DNA of 64,000 bases from positions 186,001 to 250,000 of IMG/VR virus record IMGVR_UViG_3300017917_002466. The stretch is one strand, 5' to 3'. Shown piece by piece: positions 1 to 7,270 of the stretch. The notes beneath the pieces were generated by a model. The model searched no databases and was not told the DNA's origin. It was given only the letters and a program-made list of their open reading frames with translations. The position numbers and the translations under genes are program-made. The stretch's first letter is position 1. Every line of letters begins with the position of its first letter. The stretch is from a virus.

Positions 1-127
1 GTTTTTTAGTTTTAGCACAAAGAGTACTAACTAATGCAGAGTCAACCCCACCACTAATACCAATAACAAAACCATTGTAACTCTGTAGCCAATTAACAAT
101 TTGTTTTTCAACTTTAATGCAGTCCAT
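1..127 (-). CDS. nadE: NAD synthetase, N-terminal fragment
   Basis: Only the first 42 codons are inside the window; the gene runs off the left edge. Translation from the ATG at 125-127 gives MDCIKVEKQIVNWL and then a GISGGVDSAL segment. SGGVDS is the ATP-pyrophosphatase (PP-loop) motif of NH3- or glutamine-dependent NAD synthetase, which amidates nicotinate adenine dinucleotide to NAD. It lies just downstream of a nicotinamidase gene on the same strand, which supports an NAD salvage role. Other PP-loop amidotransferases share this motif, but the N-terminal helix plus FVIGISGGVDSA pattern fits NadE best. Confidence 0.75.
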   Translation of the reverse strand, partial: MDCIKVEKQIVNWLQSYNGFVIGISGGVDSALVSTLCAKTKK

Positions 128-144
128 AACACTTTATTTTCGTA

Positions 145-675
145 TTAAAGTTTTGCTACTGCAAAGTGCGCTCCAGCAGCGCGCATTTCTTTGATTGCTA
201 CTTCGGTAGTTTCTGGAGCAACCCCAGCAATTGCATTCTCAAAGACGTAAGTCTTAATCCCAAGTTTACAAAGACCAAGAACAGCCGCCTTCACACAGTA
301 GTCAGTGGCAACTCCAGCGATCCAAGCATCAGTAATCTTATTCTTTTTCAACCAATCTACAATCTCCTTGCTTCCAAGTTCTGGATGAAAAACATCATAA
401 GTCTTTTTATTAAAAACCACTGCTTTATTAGCGGCACATTCTATTATACTAGCTTGTCCGCTGGTTTCTGTTATACAATGAGGTGGAAAAATCTTAAACT
501 CTGGATCGTTGACATCGTGACAGTCCATTGTCTTGATAAGAAGAATATTGTCTTCTTTAACCATTTCTGTAATTTTGGCAAGAACTGGCCTAATTTTATC
601 GGTATTCGGAACAGCCAGTGTTCCACCAAAAAAGAAATCATTTTGACAATCAACTAGAACAATTACCTTTTTCAT
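145..675 (-). CDS. pncA: Nicotinamidase / isochorismatase-family hydrolase
   Basis: A 176-residue protein of the cysteine hydrolase fold. It begins KVIVLVDCQNDFF (catalytic Asp near residue 9), has the metal-binding DCHD region near 51-54, a Lys in the middle (FNKKTYDVF, near 90), and the C-terminal GVATDYCVKAA with the nucleophilic Cys near 126. These are the Asp-Lys-Cys triad and metal site of PncA, which deamidates nicotinamide to nicotinate in NAD salvage. Length is normal for the family. Start ATG follows an AAGGAG site. A sigma70-like promoter lies 30-60 bases upstream, and nadE follows. Confidence 0.88.
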   Translation of the reverse strand: MKKVIVLVDCQNDFFFGGTLAVPNTDKIRPVLAKITEMVKEDNILLIKTMDCHDVNDPEFKIFPPHCITETSGQASIIECAANKAVVFNKKTYDVFHPELGSKEIVDWLKKNKITDAWIAGVATDYCVKAAVLGLCKLGIKTYVFENAIAGVAPETTEVAIKEMRAAGAHFAVAKL

Positions 676-704
676 ACTATATACTCCTTTGTTGAGTTCA
701 CAAT

Positions 705-733
705 AATATAATATCTTGTAACAAGTTTGTCAA
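705..733 (-). promoter_or_regulatory. sigma70-type early promoter for pncA-nadE
   Basis: On the minus strand TTGACA (728-733), a 17-base spacer and TATATT (705-710) lie just upstream of the nicotinamidase start. The same box pair recurs at several other minus-strand gene starts here, which supports it as the early promoter class. Confidence 0.7.
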
Positions 734-741
734 GGACAATC

Positions 742-749
742 TATAAATA
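742..749 (+). promoter_or_regulatory. T4-type late promoter box TATAAATA
   Basis: TATAAATAC on the plus strand directly precedes the structured leader at 756-816. T4 late promoters consist essentially of this octamer, read by gp55. It would transcribe rightward, against the flanking genes. Confidence 0.65.
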
Positions 750-755
750 CCTTTA

Positions 756-816
756 GAAGTTGGGAGACAAGGGCCGTACACCTTTTTCTTGCCAATCCAA
801 GAATTACCTCAACTTC
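756..816 (+). ncRNA. Structured leader RNA, copy A (orphan)
   Basis: Three stems can be drawn: P1 GAAGTTG 756-762 with CAACTTC 810-816; P2 AAGG 769-772 with CCTT 781-784; P3 CTT 788-790 with AAG 799-801. The unpaired GAGACA after P1 is shared with the copies at 1567 and 3316. Sequences differ while pairing is kept, so selection on structure is likely. Here the downstream endonuclease gene is almost entirely lost. Confidence 0.6.
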
Positions 817-855
817 CTTACTTATACCTGATTGGAGAGCTATTGTCATAAAGAT

Positions 856-912
856 ATTCATAAAAGATTTAGTAAATTTACAACAGAAGAATACTTAATT
901 CTGTTTATCTAG
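856..912 (+). pseudogene. Remnant of a homing endonuclease N-terminus
   Basis: After the orphan leader, one frame reads HKRFSKFTTEEYLI and then a stop. FTTEEYL resembles the TTEEFIQKA start of the decayed endonuclease at 8889 and the KDEFIQKA start at 1657. No ATG is in frame. It runs into the 3' end of the minus-strand gene 895-1176, as the other units do. The match is short and therefore uncertain. Confidence 0.35.
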
Positions 913-1176
913 TTTATTAGATTCGTCAAAATATTGTTTGATTATTTTCAAAACTTGAACCCAGAACACCTTTATTGAAAGTTCTTTGGATTCTCTCATA
1001 TTGTTATCCACGTATCTTATCCCTTTTTCAAAATCCAGAGTATCGTGCAAAAAACCTATAAGAATATAATCAAGTTTATTATTCATCTTATTTGGAACCA
1101 TAGACTGAAGTTCAGCTAATTCCTTTATCATCTTGATAACTAAATCTTTCTTAGTCTGATTTTTTCTTACGTTCAT
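895..1176 (-). CDS. Hypothetical protein
   Basis: 93 residues, lysine-rich and mostly helical, with no family recognised. Its ATG overlaps the TGA of the truncated macro-domain remnant (ATGA overlap at 1173-1176), so the two were probably co-translated. No N-terminal capsid tag is present. Confidence 0.55.
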   Translation of the reverse strand: MNVRKNQTKKDLVIKMIKELAELQSMVPNKMNNKLDYILIGFLHDTLDFEKGIRYVDNNMRESKELSIKVFWVQVLKIIKQYFDESNKLDKQN

Positions 1177-1280
1177 AGAATGTAGACCTTGACTGTTGTT
1201 TCACCAAAACATTCGTTAATCATCTTCTCAACGATTGACCACTCACCATTGGTCAACCCACAACCAATCTTTATACTTAA
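1173..1280 (-). pseudogene. C-terminal remnant of a macro-domain (ADP-ribose-binding) protein
   Basis: Minus-strand translation gives IKIGCGLTNGEWSIVEKM and ends VKVYIL. This matches the macro-domain C-terminus pattern (P-K-I-G-C-G-L-x-G-G-x-W-x-x-V, then V-x-V-Y). There is no start codon, and an in-frame stop at 1281-1283 closes it upstream, so the N-terminal part has been lost. Macro domains bind or hydrolyse ADP-ribose and occur in T4-like phages. The stop overlaps the next gene's ATG in the usual coupled manner, so this was once an operon member. Confidence 0.55.
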
Positions 1281-1283
1281 TCA

Positions 1284-1520
1284 TTAAAACAACACTCCCT
1301 CGTCCATAAGACGAATCTTTTTTTCTTTTTCACATTTTTCAATACATTCATCACATAGGGCTACTTGATAGACATTTCCATCAAAAAGACTTCCGTATGG
1401 CATTTGAAGAAGAAAAGTCACCCCACCGTTTACATTGTTGAATGATTTGTTAAGGATACTCTCAAGCTTCTTTCCGCAAATCATACAGACTGGCTTCTTA
1501 AATTTCTTCTTGTTGTTCAT
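1284..1520 (-). CDS. Small zinc-finger-like protein
   Basis: I use the ATG at 1518-1520 (MNNKKKFKKPVC) because GGAGGAAG lies just before it; a longer frame reaching 1610 has no such site. The 78-residue protein carries two CxxC pairs, CMIC near residue 12 and CDEC near 60, a likely zinc-binding treble-clef or rubredoxin-type knuckle. Function unknown. The upstream region also holds the plus-strand late promoter of the endonuclease unit. Confidence 0.55.
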   Translation of the reverse strand: MNNKKKFKKPVCMICGKKLESILNKSFNNVNGGVTFLLQMPYGSLFDGNVYQVALCDECIEKCEKEKKIRLMDEGVLF

Positions 1521-1552
1521 TTCTTCCTCCGTTAAATATTTATCATTAAAAA

Positions 1553-1560
1553 TATAAATA
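1553..1560 (+). promoter_or_regulatory. T4-type late promoter box TATAAATA
   Basis: TATAAATAC precedes the structured leader at 1567-1626 and the endonuclease gene at 1657. It has the same position relative to the leader as at 742 and 3303. Confidence 0.65.
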
Positions 1561-1566
1561 CAAGTA

Positions 1567-1626
1567 GAAGTTAAAAGACAGCGTAGGCATACGTTTCTTT
1601 GCTCACTCAAAGATTATTTTAACTTC
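1567..1626 (+). ncRNA. Structured leader RNA, copy C
   Basis: P1 pairs GAAGTTAAAA (1567-1576) with TTTTAACTTC (1617-1626), ten base pairs. P2 pairs CGTA 1582-1585 with TACG 1590-1593. P3 pairs TTT 1598-1600 with AAA 1609-1611. Compared with the copy at 3316, the ninth P1 pair changes from G-C to A-T with pairing kept. The ribosome-binding region lies outside the fold. It is the 5' leader of the endonuclease mRNA. Confidence 0.65.
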
Positions 1627-1656
1627 ACTAACATAAACCTAGTGAGAGGTATATCT

Positions 1657-2406
1657 ATGCGTCCTAAAATTATCAAAGATGAATTTATCCAGAAAGCTAA
1701 TTTTATTCATAATAATAAATTTAATTATGATTTAGTTGTTTTTAACAACGCAAATGATAAAATAACTATCAAATGTAATGATTGTCAAAATATATTTATT
1801 CAAAGATTAAGTTCACACATAGAAAAAAATCACCCTAAAGGATGCCCAAATTGTGCAATAAAACAACAATCCAATGTTCGTTTATATAAAGCATCAAACA
1901 AATTTCATAAAACTATTCAAATTAAACAACCAGATATTGATTTTTCAAAAGATACTTATAGTGGTTGGAATAAGCCTTATAAATGTATTTGTAAAAAATG
2001 TAATCATGTTTGGTTATCTACTCCCAATAATTTAATGAATGGTAAAGGTTGTCCAAAATGTAAATCTTCTAAAGGCGAAAAACAAATTGAACAATGGCTT
2101 AAAGAACATAGTATAAAGTTTATTCCACAAATGAAGTTTGATAAATGTAAAAATAAAAGAAAACTTCCTTTTGACTTTTATTTACCAGAACTTAATACTT
2201 GTATTGAATATGACGGTGAACAACATTTTAAACCTTTTGGTTTTGGTGAAAATCCACAAGAGAAATTTCAAAGAACTAAAATAAATGATGAAATTAAAAA
2301 TCAATTTTGCAAACAAAAAAGAATTAATTTATTAAGGATTAAATTTAATGAGAATATTAATTCTCGTCTAAATCATTATTTAAAACTTCTTTTTAAAATC
2401 TTCTAA
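1657..2406 (+). CDS. Homing endonuclease, zinc-ribbon plus Vsr-like nuclease
   Basis: About 249 residues from the ATG at 1657 (SD GAGAGG). An in-frame GTG at 1642 is less likely. The N-terminus has two zinc-ribbon modules of the DUF723 type (CNDC...CPNC, then CKKC...CPKC). The C-terminus has a Vsr/EDxHD-like nuclease pattern: GEKQIEQWLKEHSI, then PFDFYLPELN, then CIEYDGEQHF with acidic and His residues. It is a free-standing homing endonuclease, opposite in strand to its neighbours, with its 3' end overlapping gene 2380-2937 by 27 bases. It closely resembles the gene at 19837. Confidence 0.85.
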   Translation: MRPKIIKDEFIQKANFIHNNKFNYDLVVFNNANDKITIKCNDCQNIFIQRLSSHIEKNHPKGCPNCAIKQQSNVRLYKASNKFHKTIQIKQPDIDFSKDTYSGWNKPYKCICKKCNHVWLSTPNNLMNGKGCPKCKSSKGEKQIEQWLKEHSIKFIPQMKFDKCKNKRKLPFDFYLPELNTCIEYDGEQHFKPFGFGENPQEKFQRTKINDEIKNQFCKQKRINLLRIKFNENINSRLNHYLKLLFKIF

Positions 2407-2937
2407 ACTGATTGTATTCTTTTTAATTTCTTCTTCGCTCATATTCTTTATTTCTTCAACCCTCTGCTTGAGATCATCCATCTTATCCTGTATTTCTTCT
2501 TCTTCGTATCCAATGAATGTCATTTCGTATAAAATATGTGCCACGATGTCAGCTCTACTAAGTTCTATATTATTTGATGTTTCCGTATCAATTTCCATAC
2601 CCAAAAATTCGCACCATTTATTAAACTCAAGAGCCCAATTGACTTCAGAATTTAAAAACTCTTCATCGGCATTAGGAAACAGTTCAGCATCCTCAGTATC
2701 TTTGTGGAGCTTCCCATTCCTTCCGTGAACAGTCCAATATCCATTTTCATTGAATTCATCAGGCGGAACCCACTCAACACAAATTCTCATATCACTTTCT
2801 TTTGAATTCATTGTAGTAAGATTCTGAACAACACTCATATAATCTTCAAGATTATGTGGAGTGACTTCATAAAGCTTAATAAGAGATTCTTTAATTTCGC
2901 TCCAAGTTACGTCTTCCAAAAGTTCTTTGAACTTCAT
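2380..2937 (-). CDS. Hypothetical acidic protein with capsid-tag-like N-terminus
   Basis: 185 residues, rich in Asp and Glu. The first residues MKFKELLEDV resemble the tag seen on many other proteins here (aromatic, three residues, hydrophobic pair, acidic). No enzymatic motif is recognised. Its last codons lie inside the 3' end of the converging homing endonuclease gene. Upstream it abuts the thioredoxin-like gene with a 4-base overlap, so the two are probably co-transcribed. Confidence 0.6.
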   Translation of the reverse strand: MKFKELLEDVTWSEIKESLIKLYEVTPHNLEDYMSVVQNLTTMNSKESDMRICVEWVPPDEFNENGYWTVHGRNGKLHKDTEDAELFPNADEEFLNSEVNWALEFNKWCEFLGMEIDTETSNNIELSRADIVAHILYEMTFIGYEEEEIQDKMDDLKQRVEEIKNMSEEEIKKNTISLEDFKKKF

Positions 2938-3260
2938 TGGCTAAATCCTTCGCGAATCATATCCGCTATTTGAAATTCAGAATACCAGTGTCCATCCCAT
3001 CGTTTCTTTTCAACACCATCCACATAAACAACAGCAAAAGGCATTGCACGAATAGAAAGGACTTCTTTTATTTCGCTTGTCAACTGAAGAAGAAAATACA
3101 AACCACTCATAGGAGGATTCGCATTTTCTATTATTCCAATTGCGTTGTTAGTTGTATTGACAAACTTCTTACAAGGAGCCCGAAAGCCGTTGATAATGAC
3201 AACAACGACTTTGCCAGTTGTCGGAACCTTGCTTATACTATCAATCTCTGTAAGTGCCAT
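2934..3260 (-). CDS. Thioredoxin-fold protein with a single active-site Cys
   Basis: 108 residues. The pattern VVVVIINGFRAPCKKF corresponds to the beta strand plus WCGPC active site of thioredoxins, with only the second Cys retained (RAPC). AMPFAVVYVDGV matches the cis-Pro strand. Loss of the first Cys suggests a monothiol or non-redox role, such as binding a partner as T7 polymerase does with host thioredoxin. A near-perfect sigma70 promoter precedes it. Confidence 0.65.
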   Translation of the reverse strand: MALTEIDSISKVPTTGKVVVVIINGFRAPCKKFVNTTNNAIGIIENANPPMSGLYFLLQLTSEIKEVLSIRAMPFAVVYVDGVEKKRWDGHWYSEFQIADMIREGFSQ

Positions 3261-3266
3261 ATAACT

Positions 3267-3294
3267 ATTATAACATTTACCACCAAAATGTCAA
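3267..3294 (-). promoter_or_regulatory. sigma70-type early promoter
   Basis: TTGACA (3289-3294), 16-base spacer, TATAAT (3267-3272) on the minus strand, immediately upstream of the thioredoxin-like gene. Both boxes match the bacterial consensus exactly. The plus-strand late promoter of the next unit starts only 9 bases further out. Confidence 0.75.
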
Positions 3295-3302
3295 GATAAA
3301 TA

Positions 3303-3310
3303 TATAAATA
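3303..3310 (+). promoter_or_regulatory. T4-type late promoter box TATAAATA
   Basis: TATAAATAC drives the leader at 3316-3376 and the HNH endonuclease gene at 3404. It lies back to back with the early promoter of the neighbouring minus-strand gene. Confidence 0.65.
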
Positions 3311-3315
3311 CTTTG

Positions 3316-3376
3316 GAAGTTAAGAGACAGGGAGTAATTAACCTTTCTTTACTTACTTAAAGATTATCTTAACTTC
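3316..3376 (+). ncRNA. Structured leader RNA, copy B
   Basis: P1 pairs GAAGTTAAGA (3316-3325) with TCTTAACTTC (3367-3376), a perfect ten-pair stem. P2 pairs AGG 3329-3331 with CCT 3342-3344. P3 pairs TTT 3348-3350 with AAA 3359-3361. GAGACA and GATTA flank the stems as in the other copies. The SD (AAGGAG) of the HNH gene lies outside the structure. Confidence 0.65.
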
Positions 3377-3403
3377 ACCACACATTCTCAGTAAGGAGAA
3401 ATT

Positions 3404-4084
3404 ATGATTATTTCCAAAACAGTTCTAGTTAATATTAATTCATCAAATATTTATTACTTTGAGTCTAAAGGTTATTCTATTCCAAAACAAATTGATAAAC
3501 ATAAAAGAATCGTTGTCAAAAGAGGAAATAAAATAGAAGTCAAAGTTTCTGATTTGCCAAAAGGAAGTCATATTAAAGTTCTTTGTAAATGTGATGTTTG
3601 TAAAAAAGAGAAACTAATAATTTTCAAATCTTTAACTAATATATTTAAATATCTTTGTCATAGTTGTTCTCATAAAAAATTAATAGGAGATAAACGATTG
3701 AAGTTTTGGGAAAACAAAAATTTTTCACTAAGTCATAAAAATAAACTTTGTTCTAATAATTGGAATGCCAAACATACTGGTAAAAATAGTCCTCTTTGGA
3801 ACTTCAAATTATCTGATAAAGAAAGAGGAAAACAACATCAAATTTCTGGAATTAATCAATGGAAAAGAAAAGTTAAAGAAAGAGATAATCATACTTGTCA
3901 AAAATGTGGTTCAAAAGAATTTCTACAAGTCCACCATATAAATAACTTTAAAGATTTTGAAGAACAAAGAACTGATATTAATAACGGAATTACTTTGTGT
4001 CAAGAATGTCATAAAGCTATTCATAAACAGTTTGGTTTAAAAACTAAACTAAGTAATCTTTTAGAATTCTTAAATCATACTTAA
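3404..4084 (+). CDS. HNH homing endonuclease
   Basis: 226 residues, ATG after AAGGAG. An N-terminal region with CKCDVC and CHSC pairs suggests a zinc-binding DNA-contact module. The C-terminal HNH core has RDNHTCQKCG, then LQVHHINNF, then NGITLCQECHKAIH: a zinc-ribbon HNH with the catalytic HH pair. It is encoded against the flanking genes and its 3' end overlaps the end of ligA by 15 bases. Its nuclease family differs from the genes at 1657 and 19837, yet it has the same leader and placement. Confidence 0.85.
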   Translation: MIISKTVLVNINSSNIYYFESKGYSIPKQIDKHKRIVVKRGNKIEVKVSDLPKGSHIKVLCKCDVCKKEKLIIFKSLTNIFKYLCHSCSHKKLIGDKRLKFWENKNFSLSHKNKLCSNNWNAKHTGKNSPLWNFKLSDKERGKQHQISGINQWKRKVKERDNHTCQKCGSKEFLQVHHINNFKDFEEQRTDINNGITLCQECHKAIHKQFGLKTKLSNLLEFLNHT

Positions 4085-5989
4085 AAATTCTTTTTCGTTG
4101 ATTACTTTAACTCCTATTTTAGATGCTTTTTCATTCTTAGCACTTCCAGAATCATTATCGTTAGTTACCAAATAATCAAGTCCTTTAGAAATAGTTGATT
4201 TATAAACTCCTCCGTTATCTTCAACCATTTTGATAAAATCATCTCTCTTTCCTAAAGATAAAGCACCAGTTACACAAAAAGACTTTCCATCAAGATTACT
4301 TCTTTTATTTGACTTTTTTTCCTTCTTCATAATTGTTATTCCAACCTCCATCAGTTCATTTATAACCTTCTGCTTCTTCTTCAATCCATCTATGATTGCC
4401 TCGGCTGTAACTCTTCCAATTCCCTTGATACCAGCCAAGTCTTCAACTCCCTGCGAAAGAATCTTGGTAACAGAATCCAAACCATTCTTTTCAAGAAGCT
4501 CTGCCGTCTTGTCACTGAAGTTCGGGATATTCAAACCTCCGACGAACTCCCCAAAAGACAGTTCTTTCTTTGCGTTCAAAGTATCCACAATCTTGTTTGC
4601 GGAACTAGAACCGAATCCTTCAAGCTCGCAAATCATATTCGGCTTCAATTTGTAAAGATCAGCAGGAGTCTTGACAAGACCCGCTTCATACAACTTCTCA
4701 AGTGTAGCAGAAGCAATCCCTTTCAGATCAAGCTTCTTCACCCACTTATTCAGATTGCCAATTTCTCCACCAGAGCATCCTTCATTTTCGCAAGTAAGGA
4801 AAATTCCACCAACAGAAACCTTCTCTCCACAAATAGGACAGTTCTTCGGAACGATAAGCTTATCTCCGCGTTTTGCTCCCGGATGATTACTCAAGTTCTC
4901 GCATATCTGTGGTATAACATCGTTTGCGCGCTCAACAAGAACTGTATCTCCCTTGTGGAAATTAAACTCATTGAACATTCCAAGATTGTGAACAGAAGCC
5001 CTTGATACCTTGACTCCTGCAAGTTCAACAGTCTCCATCACAAGAACTGGAGTGATTCTTCCCGAATTGCCCAACTGCCACTCAACCCCAAGAACCTTTG
5101 TCTGCTTCTTCATACTTGTAAACTTCCAAGCAATCATTCCACGATAGTTCTCACCCTTGAATCCAAGAGTCATAAGAACATCAATATCATTTGGCTCAAT
5201 CACAAGACCATCAATTTCGTGGTCAAGGCTTGCTCTCGTACTTTGTTCGTATTCATTGTAAACAAGTTTGGCTGTTTCAATATTGCCACAAAAATGCTTA
5301 CAAGTCCTCAGACCAAGCTTCTTCTCAATGAAGTCATACATTTCCTTCTTGGTCTTGAAATCTCCACTCGCAAAGTAATATTCAACATAAAGATACTCGG
5401 TATATTTTCCGTCATATCCCTTTGCGATACCAGAAGCTCCGTTCCTTACATTCTGATAAGGTCTTTCTCCGCGGATATTGCAGACCTGATTGACAGCCGA
5501 AAAATCGCCAGTCTTCATCATAATCTCACCACGAAGACTGCCGGTATAAGAATTAGGAACATTAGCTTTGACATTCTGCATCCGAAGAACATTCTGAGTA
5601 ATCACTTCACCAGTGATACCATCGCCCCTTGTGATTGCTTTTGTCAGCTTTCCATTGGTATATTCAATTTCAAGGGAGATACCATCAAGCTTCTCTGAAA
5701 CAATCATTTCCTCACCAGCAAGCCCATTATCCTTTGCCCAAGCAACGAACTCTTCAACAACGTTGACCTTGTTGCAACTGTGCATCGGAATCTTGTGCTT
5801 TGCCTTATCCCATTCAGAAGCTTCAGGAACAGGGGCACCAATCGTCTTCAAGAAGGGATCATTCGGATAAAGCCTTGTGAACTCATCTTTGAGTGCATCA
5901 AAATCCTTATCAGAAATTGTAGAAAATGACTTGTTGTAATAAGAGTCACAGGCTTCAACTAATTTTCTTTTCATTTCCTCATATTTCAT
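4070..5989 (-). CDS. ligA: NAD-dependent DNA ligase
   Basis: About 639 residues from the ATG at 5987-5989. Adenylation domain with the catalytic motif EKLDGIS near residue 100 and RGDGITGE. The OB fold follows, then a four-Cys zinc finger (CPIC near 390, then CENEGC), helix-hairpin-helix repeats (GIKGIGRVTAEAI) and a C-terminal BRCT domain (KSFCVTGALSLGKR). This is the full bacterial LigA layout. T4 itself uses an ATP ligase, so an NAD ligase beside NAD-salvage genes is a notable pairing. The 3' end is overlapped by the HNH gene. Confidence 0.95.
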   Translation of the reverse strand: MKYEEMKRKLVEACDSYYNKSFSTISDKDFDALKDEFTRLYPNDPFLKTIGAPVPEASEWDKAKHKIPMHSCNKVNVVEEFVAWAKDNGLAGEEMIVSEKLDGISLEIEYTNGKLTKAITRGDGITGEVITQNVLRMQNVKANVPNSYTGSLRGEIMMKTGDFSAVNQVCNIRGERPYQNVRNGASGIAKGYDGKYTEYLYVEYYFASGDFKTKKEMYDFIEKKLGLRTCKHFCGNIETAKLVYNEYEQSTRASLDHEIDGLVIEPNDIDVLMTLGFKGENYRGMIAWKFTSMKKQTKVLGVEWQLGNSGRITPVLVMETVELAGVKVSRASVHNLGMFNEFNFHKGDTVLVERANDVIPQICENLSNHPGAKRGDKLIVPKNCPICGEKVSVGGIFLTCENEGCSGGEIGNLNKWVKKLDLKGIASATLEKLYEAGLVKTPADLYKLKPNMICELEGFGSSSANKIVDTLNAKKELSFGEFVGGLNIPNFSDKTAELLEKNGLDSVTKILSQGVEDLAGIKGIGRVTAEAIIDGLKKKQKVINELMEVGITIMKKEKKSNKRSNLDGKSFCVTGALSLGKRDDFIKMVEDNGGVYKSTISKGLDYLVTNDNDSGSAKNEKASKIGVKVINEKEFLSMI

Positions 5990-5991
5990 AA

Positions 5992-6405
5992 TCAATCTTT
6001 TCCTTCTTCATCGTCTATATCTATTTCTTCTTCAATAAAAGTTCCAAATAAAAATTCAACATTTTCAGAATAAATAGTAAATTCTTTATTATTCATTAGT
6101 CCAAATTCTATTAATTGAAGTTCCATCTCTTTTTTGTGTTCGATTAATGATTTATTTTCATCAAGCAAAGTAATATCTTTTCCAAATAAAATAACCCCAT
6201 CAGGCCAACTAATAATATTATTCGAACTAACCCAACAAAAATTATCTTTAAGGTTATTTAATTCTTTTTCATTAAGTTTATCAATCCATTTTATAAAACA
6301 ACAATTGCAGATAACAATACCTAAAATAGAAATATCAGAAATACCTTTACAATTTCCTCTAACTTTTTCTTTAATAGTTATCATAAATTTATTTGTTCCT
6401 TTCAT
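5992..6405 (-). CDS. Hypothetical protein
   Basis: 137 residues, unknown family. A CNCC cluster near residue 35 and an acidic tail are visible. It begins MKGTNKFMITIKEK, so translation may instead start at the internal Met (MITIK), which matches the start of the next upstream gene. It lies directly before ligA and is probably co-transcribed with it. Confidence 0.5.
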   Translation of the reverse strand: MKGTNKFMITIKEKVRGNCKGISDISILGIVICNCCFIKWIDKLNEKELNNLKDNFCWVSSNNIISWPDGVILFGKDITLLDENKSLIEHKKEMELQLIEFGLMNNKEFTIYSENVEFLFGTFIEEEIDIDDEEGKD

Positions 6406-6640
6406 TAAAGTTGTGTTTTTCCACCCAATAAAATTTAGATTTAACAGTTTGATATGATTGATTTTTAAAATATTTATGAGTTATTTTTTCATTCATTTCA
6501 TTTGCTAAAAGAATTATATCTCTATATGCAAAACAAGCTACTATTCTATGATCATTATTACCAAAATAAATATCTTTTCCTTCTAGTCTTTTTTCACGAA
6601 TATTATTACAAAGCTCTTTCCATTGTTTTATAGTAATCAT
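6389..6640 (-). CDS. Hypothetical protein
   Basis: 83 residues, starts MITIKQWKELCNN. It overlaps the next gene by 17 bases. The shared MITIK start and a similar FYWV / FCWV segment hint at distant relation to the 137-residue neighbour. No function is recognised. Confidence 0.5.
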   Translation of the reverse strand: MITIKQWKELCNNIREKRLEGKDIYFGNNDHRIVACFAYRDIILLANEMNEKITHKYFKNQSYQTVKSKFYWVEKHNFNERNK

Positions 6641-6642
6641 AA

Positions 6643-6948
6643 TTAGTCTTTAATTTTTTGAAAAATTTTATATATAATATCGTATGTTTCATTAAAAGTA
6701 GTATGATCTATAGGTTCACCCTTAATTTCCAAAGGTAAACCAGTAGAGAAAACTTGACTATGGAATTCATTAAACTTTTTACAGGCTTCAATAGCAAGGT
6801 CTATAACTTCAATCTTACGAAGATGATGGTCTCTAAAATACCTACGGAATTCATTTACAGAACAGTCAATAGTAACACGAACACGATTATCGGTTTGATT
6901 GACTCCTCTATCTTCCGATCTGTATGTGATAAAATTGGTTACTTTCAT
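6643..6948 (-). CDS. Hypothetical protein
   Basis: 101 residues, no recognised family. It starts under a clear sigma70-like promoter, so it is probably the first gene of the early ligA operon (6948 down to 4070). Confidence 0.55.
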   Translation of the reverse strand: MKVTNFITYRSEDRGVNQTDNRVRVTIDCSVNEFRRYFRDHHLRKIEVIDLAIEACKKFNEFHSQVFSTGLPLEIKGEPIDHTTFNETYDIIYKIFQKIKD

Positions 6949-6954
6949 ACAAAC

Positions 6955-6983
6955 AATATACTATATTGTATATATTTTGTCAA
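6955..6983 (-). promoter_or_regulatory. sigma70-type early promoter
   Basis: TTGACA (6978-6983), 17-base spacer, TATATT (6955-6960), just upstream of the gene starting at 6948. Confidence 0.7.
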
Positions 6984-6986
6984 GTC

Positions 6987-7202
6987 CTAAAATGCGTTAT
7001 TTTGACACAGCAATTCTTCTGTGATTTTTCGAATTCTCATTTGAGACTGCATATCAGCCATAACTCTATCACCCTTAACATTACCAAGAAATCGTTTGTA
7101 GGCTTTCTTGGCTTTGGCAAGAGTGGGTTCTTTATGAGAACCATACCATTGCCCATTACGATGATTCTCTAATTCAATCACGTAATAAGTCACCTTTTTC
7201 AT
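6987..7202 (-). CDS. Small basic hypothetical protein
   Basis: About 71 residues from the second ATG (7200-7202). That ATG sits 6 bases after AAAGGAG, whereas the first ATG touches the SD. It is basic, with aromatic residues early (VTYYVIELENHRNGQWYG) and a lysine/alanine helix. Function unknown. The promoter lies inside an inverted repeat just upstream. Confidence 0.5.
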   Translation of the reverse strand: MKKVTYYVIELENHRNGQWYGSHKEPTLAKAKKAYKRFLGNVKGDRVMADMQSQMRIRKITEELLCQNNAF

Positions 7203-7226
7203 AAACATCTCCTTTCAAATAAAAAA

Positions 7227-7270
7227 TCCCTCGCAGAATATCAATATAACACTCTGCAAGGGATTTGTCA
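7227..7270 (-). terminator. Inverted repeat: terminator overlapping an early promoter
   Basis: Minus-strand arms AAATCCCTTGCAGA and TCTGCGAGGGATTT flank a 15-base loop and are followed by a T-rich run, so this should terminate transcription of gene 7308-8747. The same bases hold TTGACA (7266-7271), 17 bases and TATATT (7243-7248), a promoter for gene 6987-7202 whose -10 box lies in the loop. The repeat may also be a protein operator. Confidence 0.65.

Noticed and set aside
166-657. Plus-strand frame of 163 codons opposite nicotinamidase
   Set aside because: The minus-strand frame has clear catalytic motifs and an SD; the plus frame has neither.
5219-5870. Plus-strand frames inside ligA
   Set aside because: Shadow frames of a gene with full domain structure.
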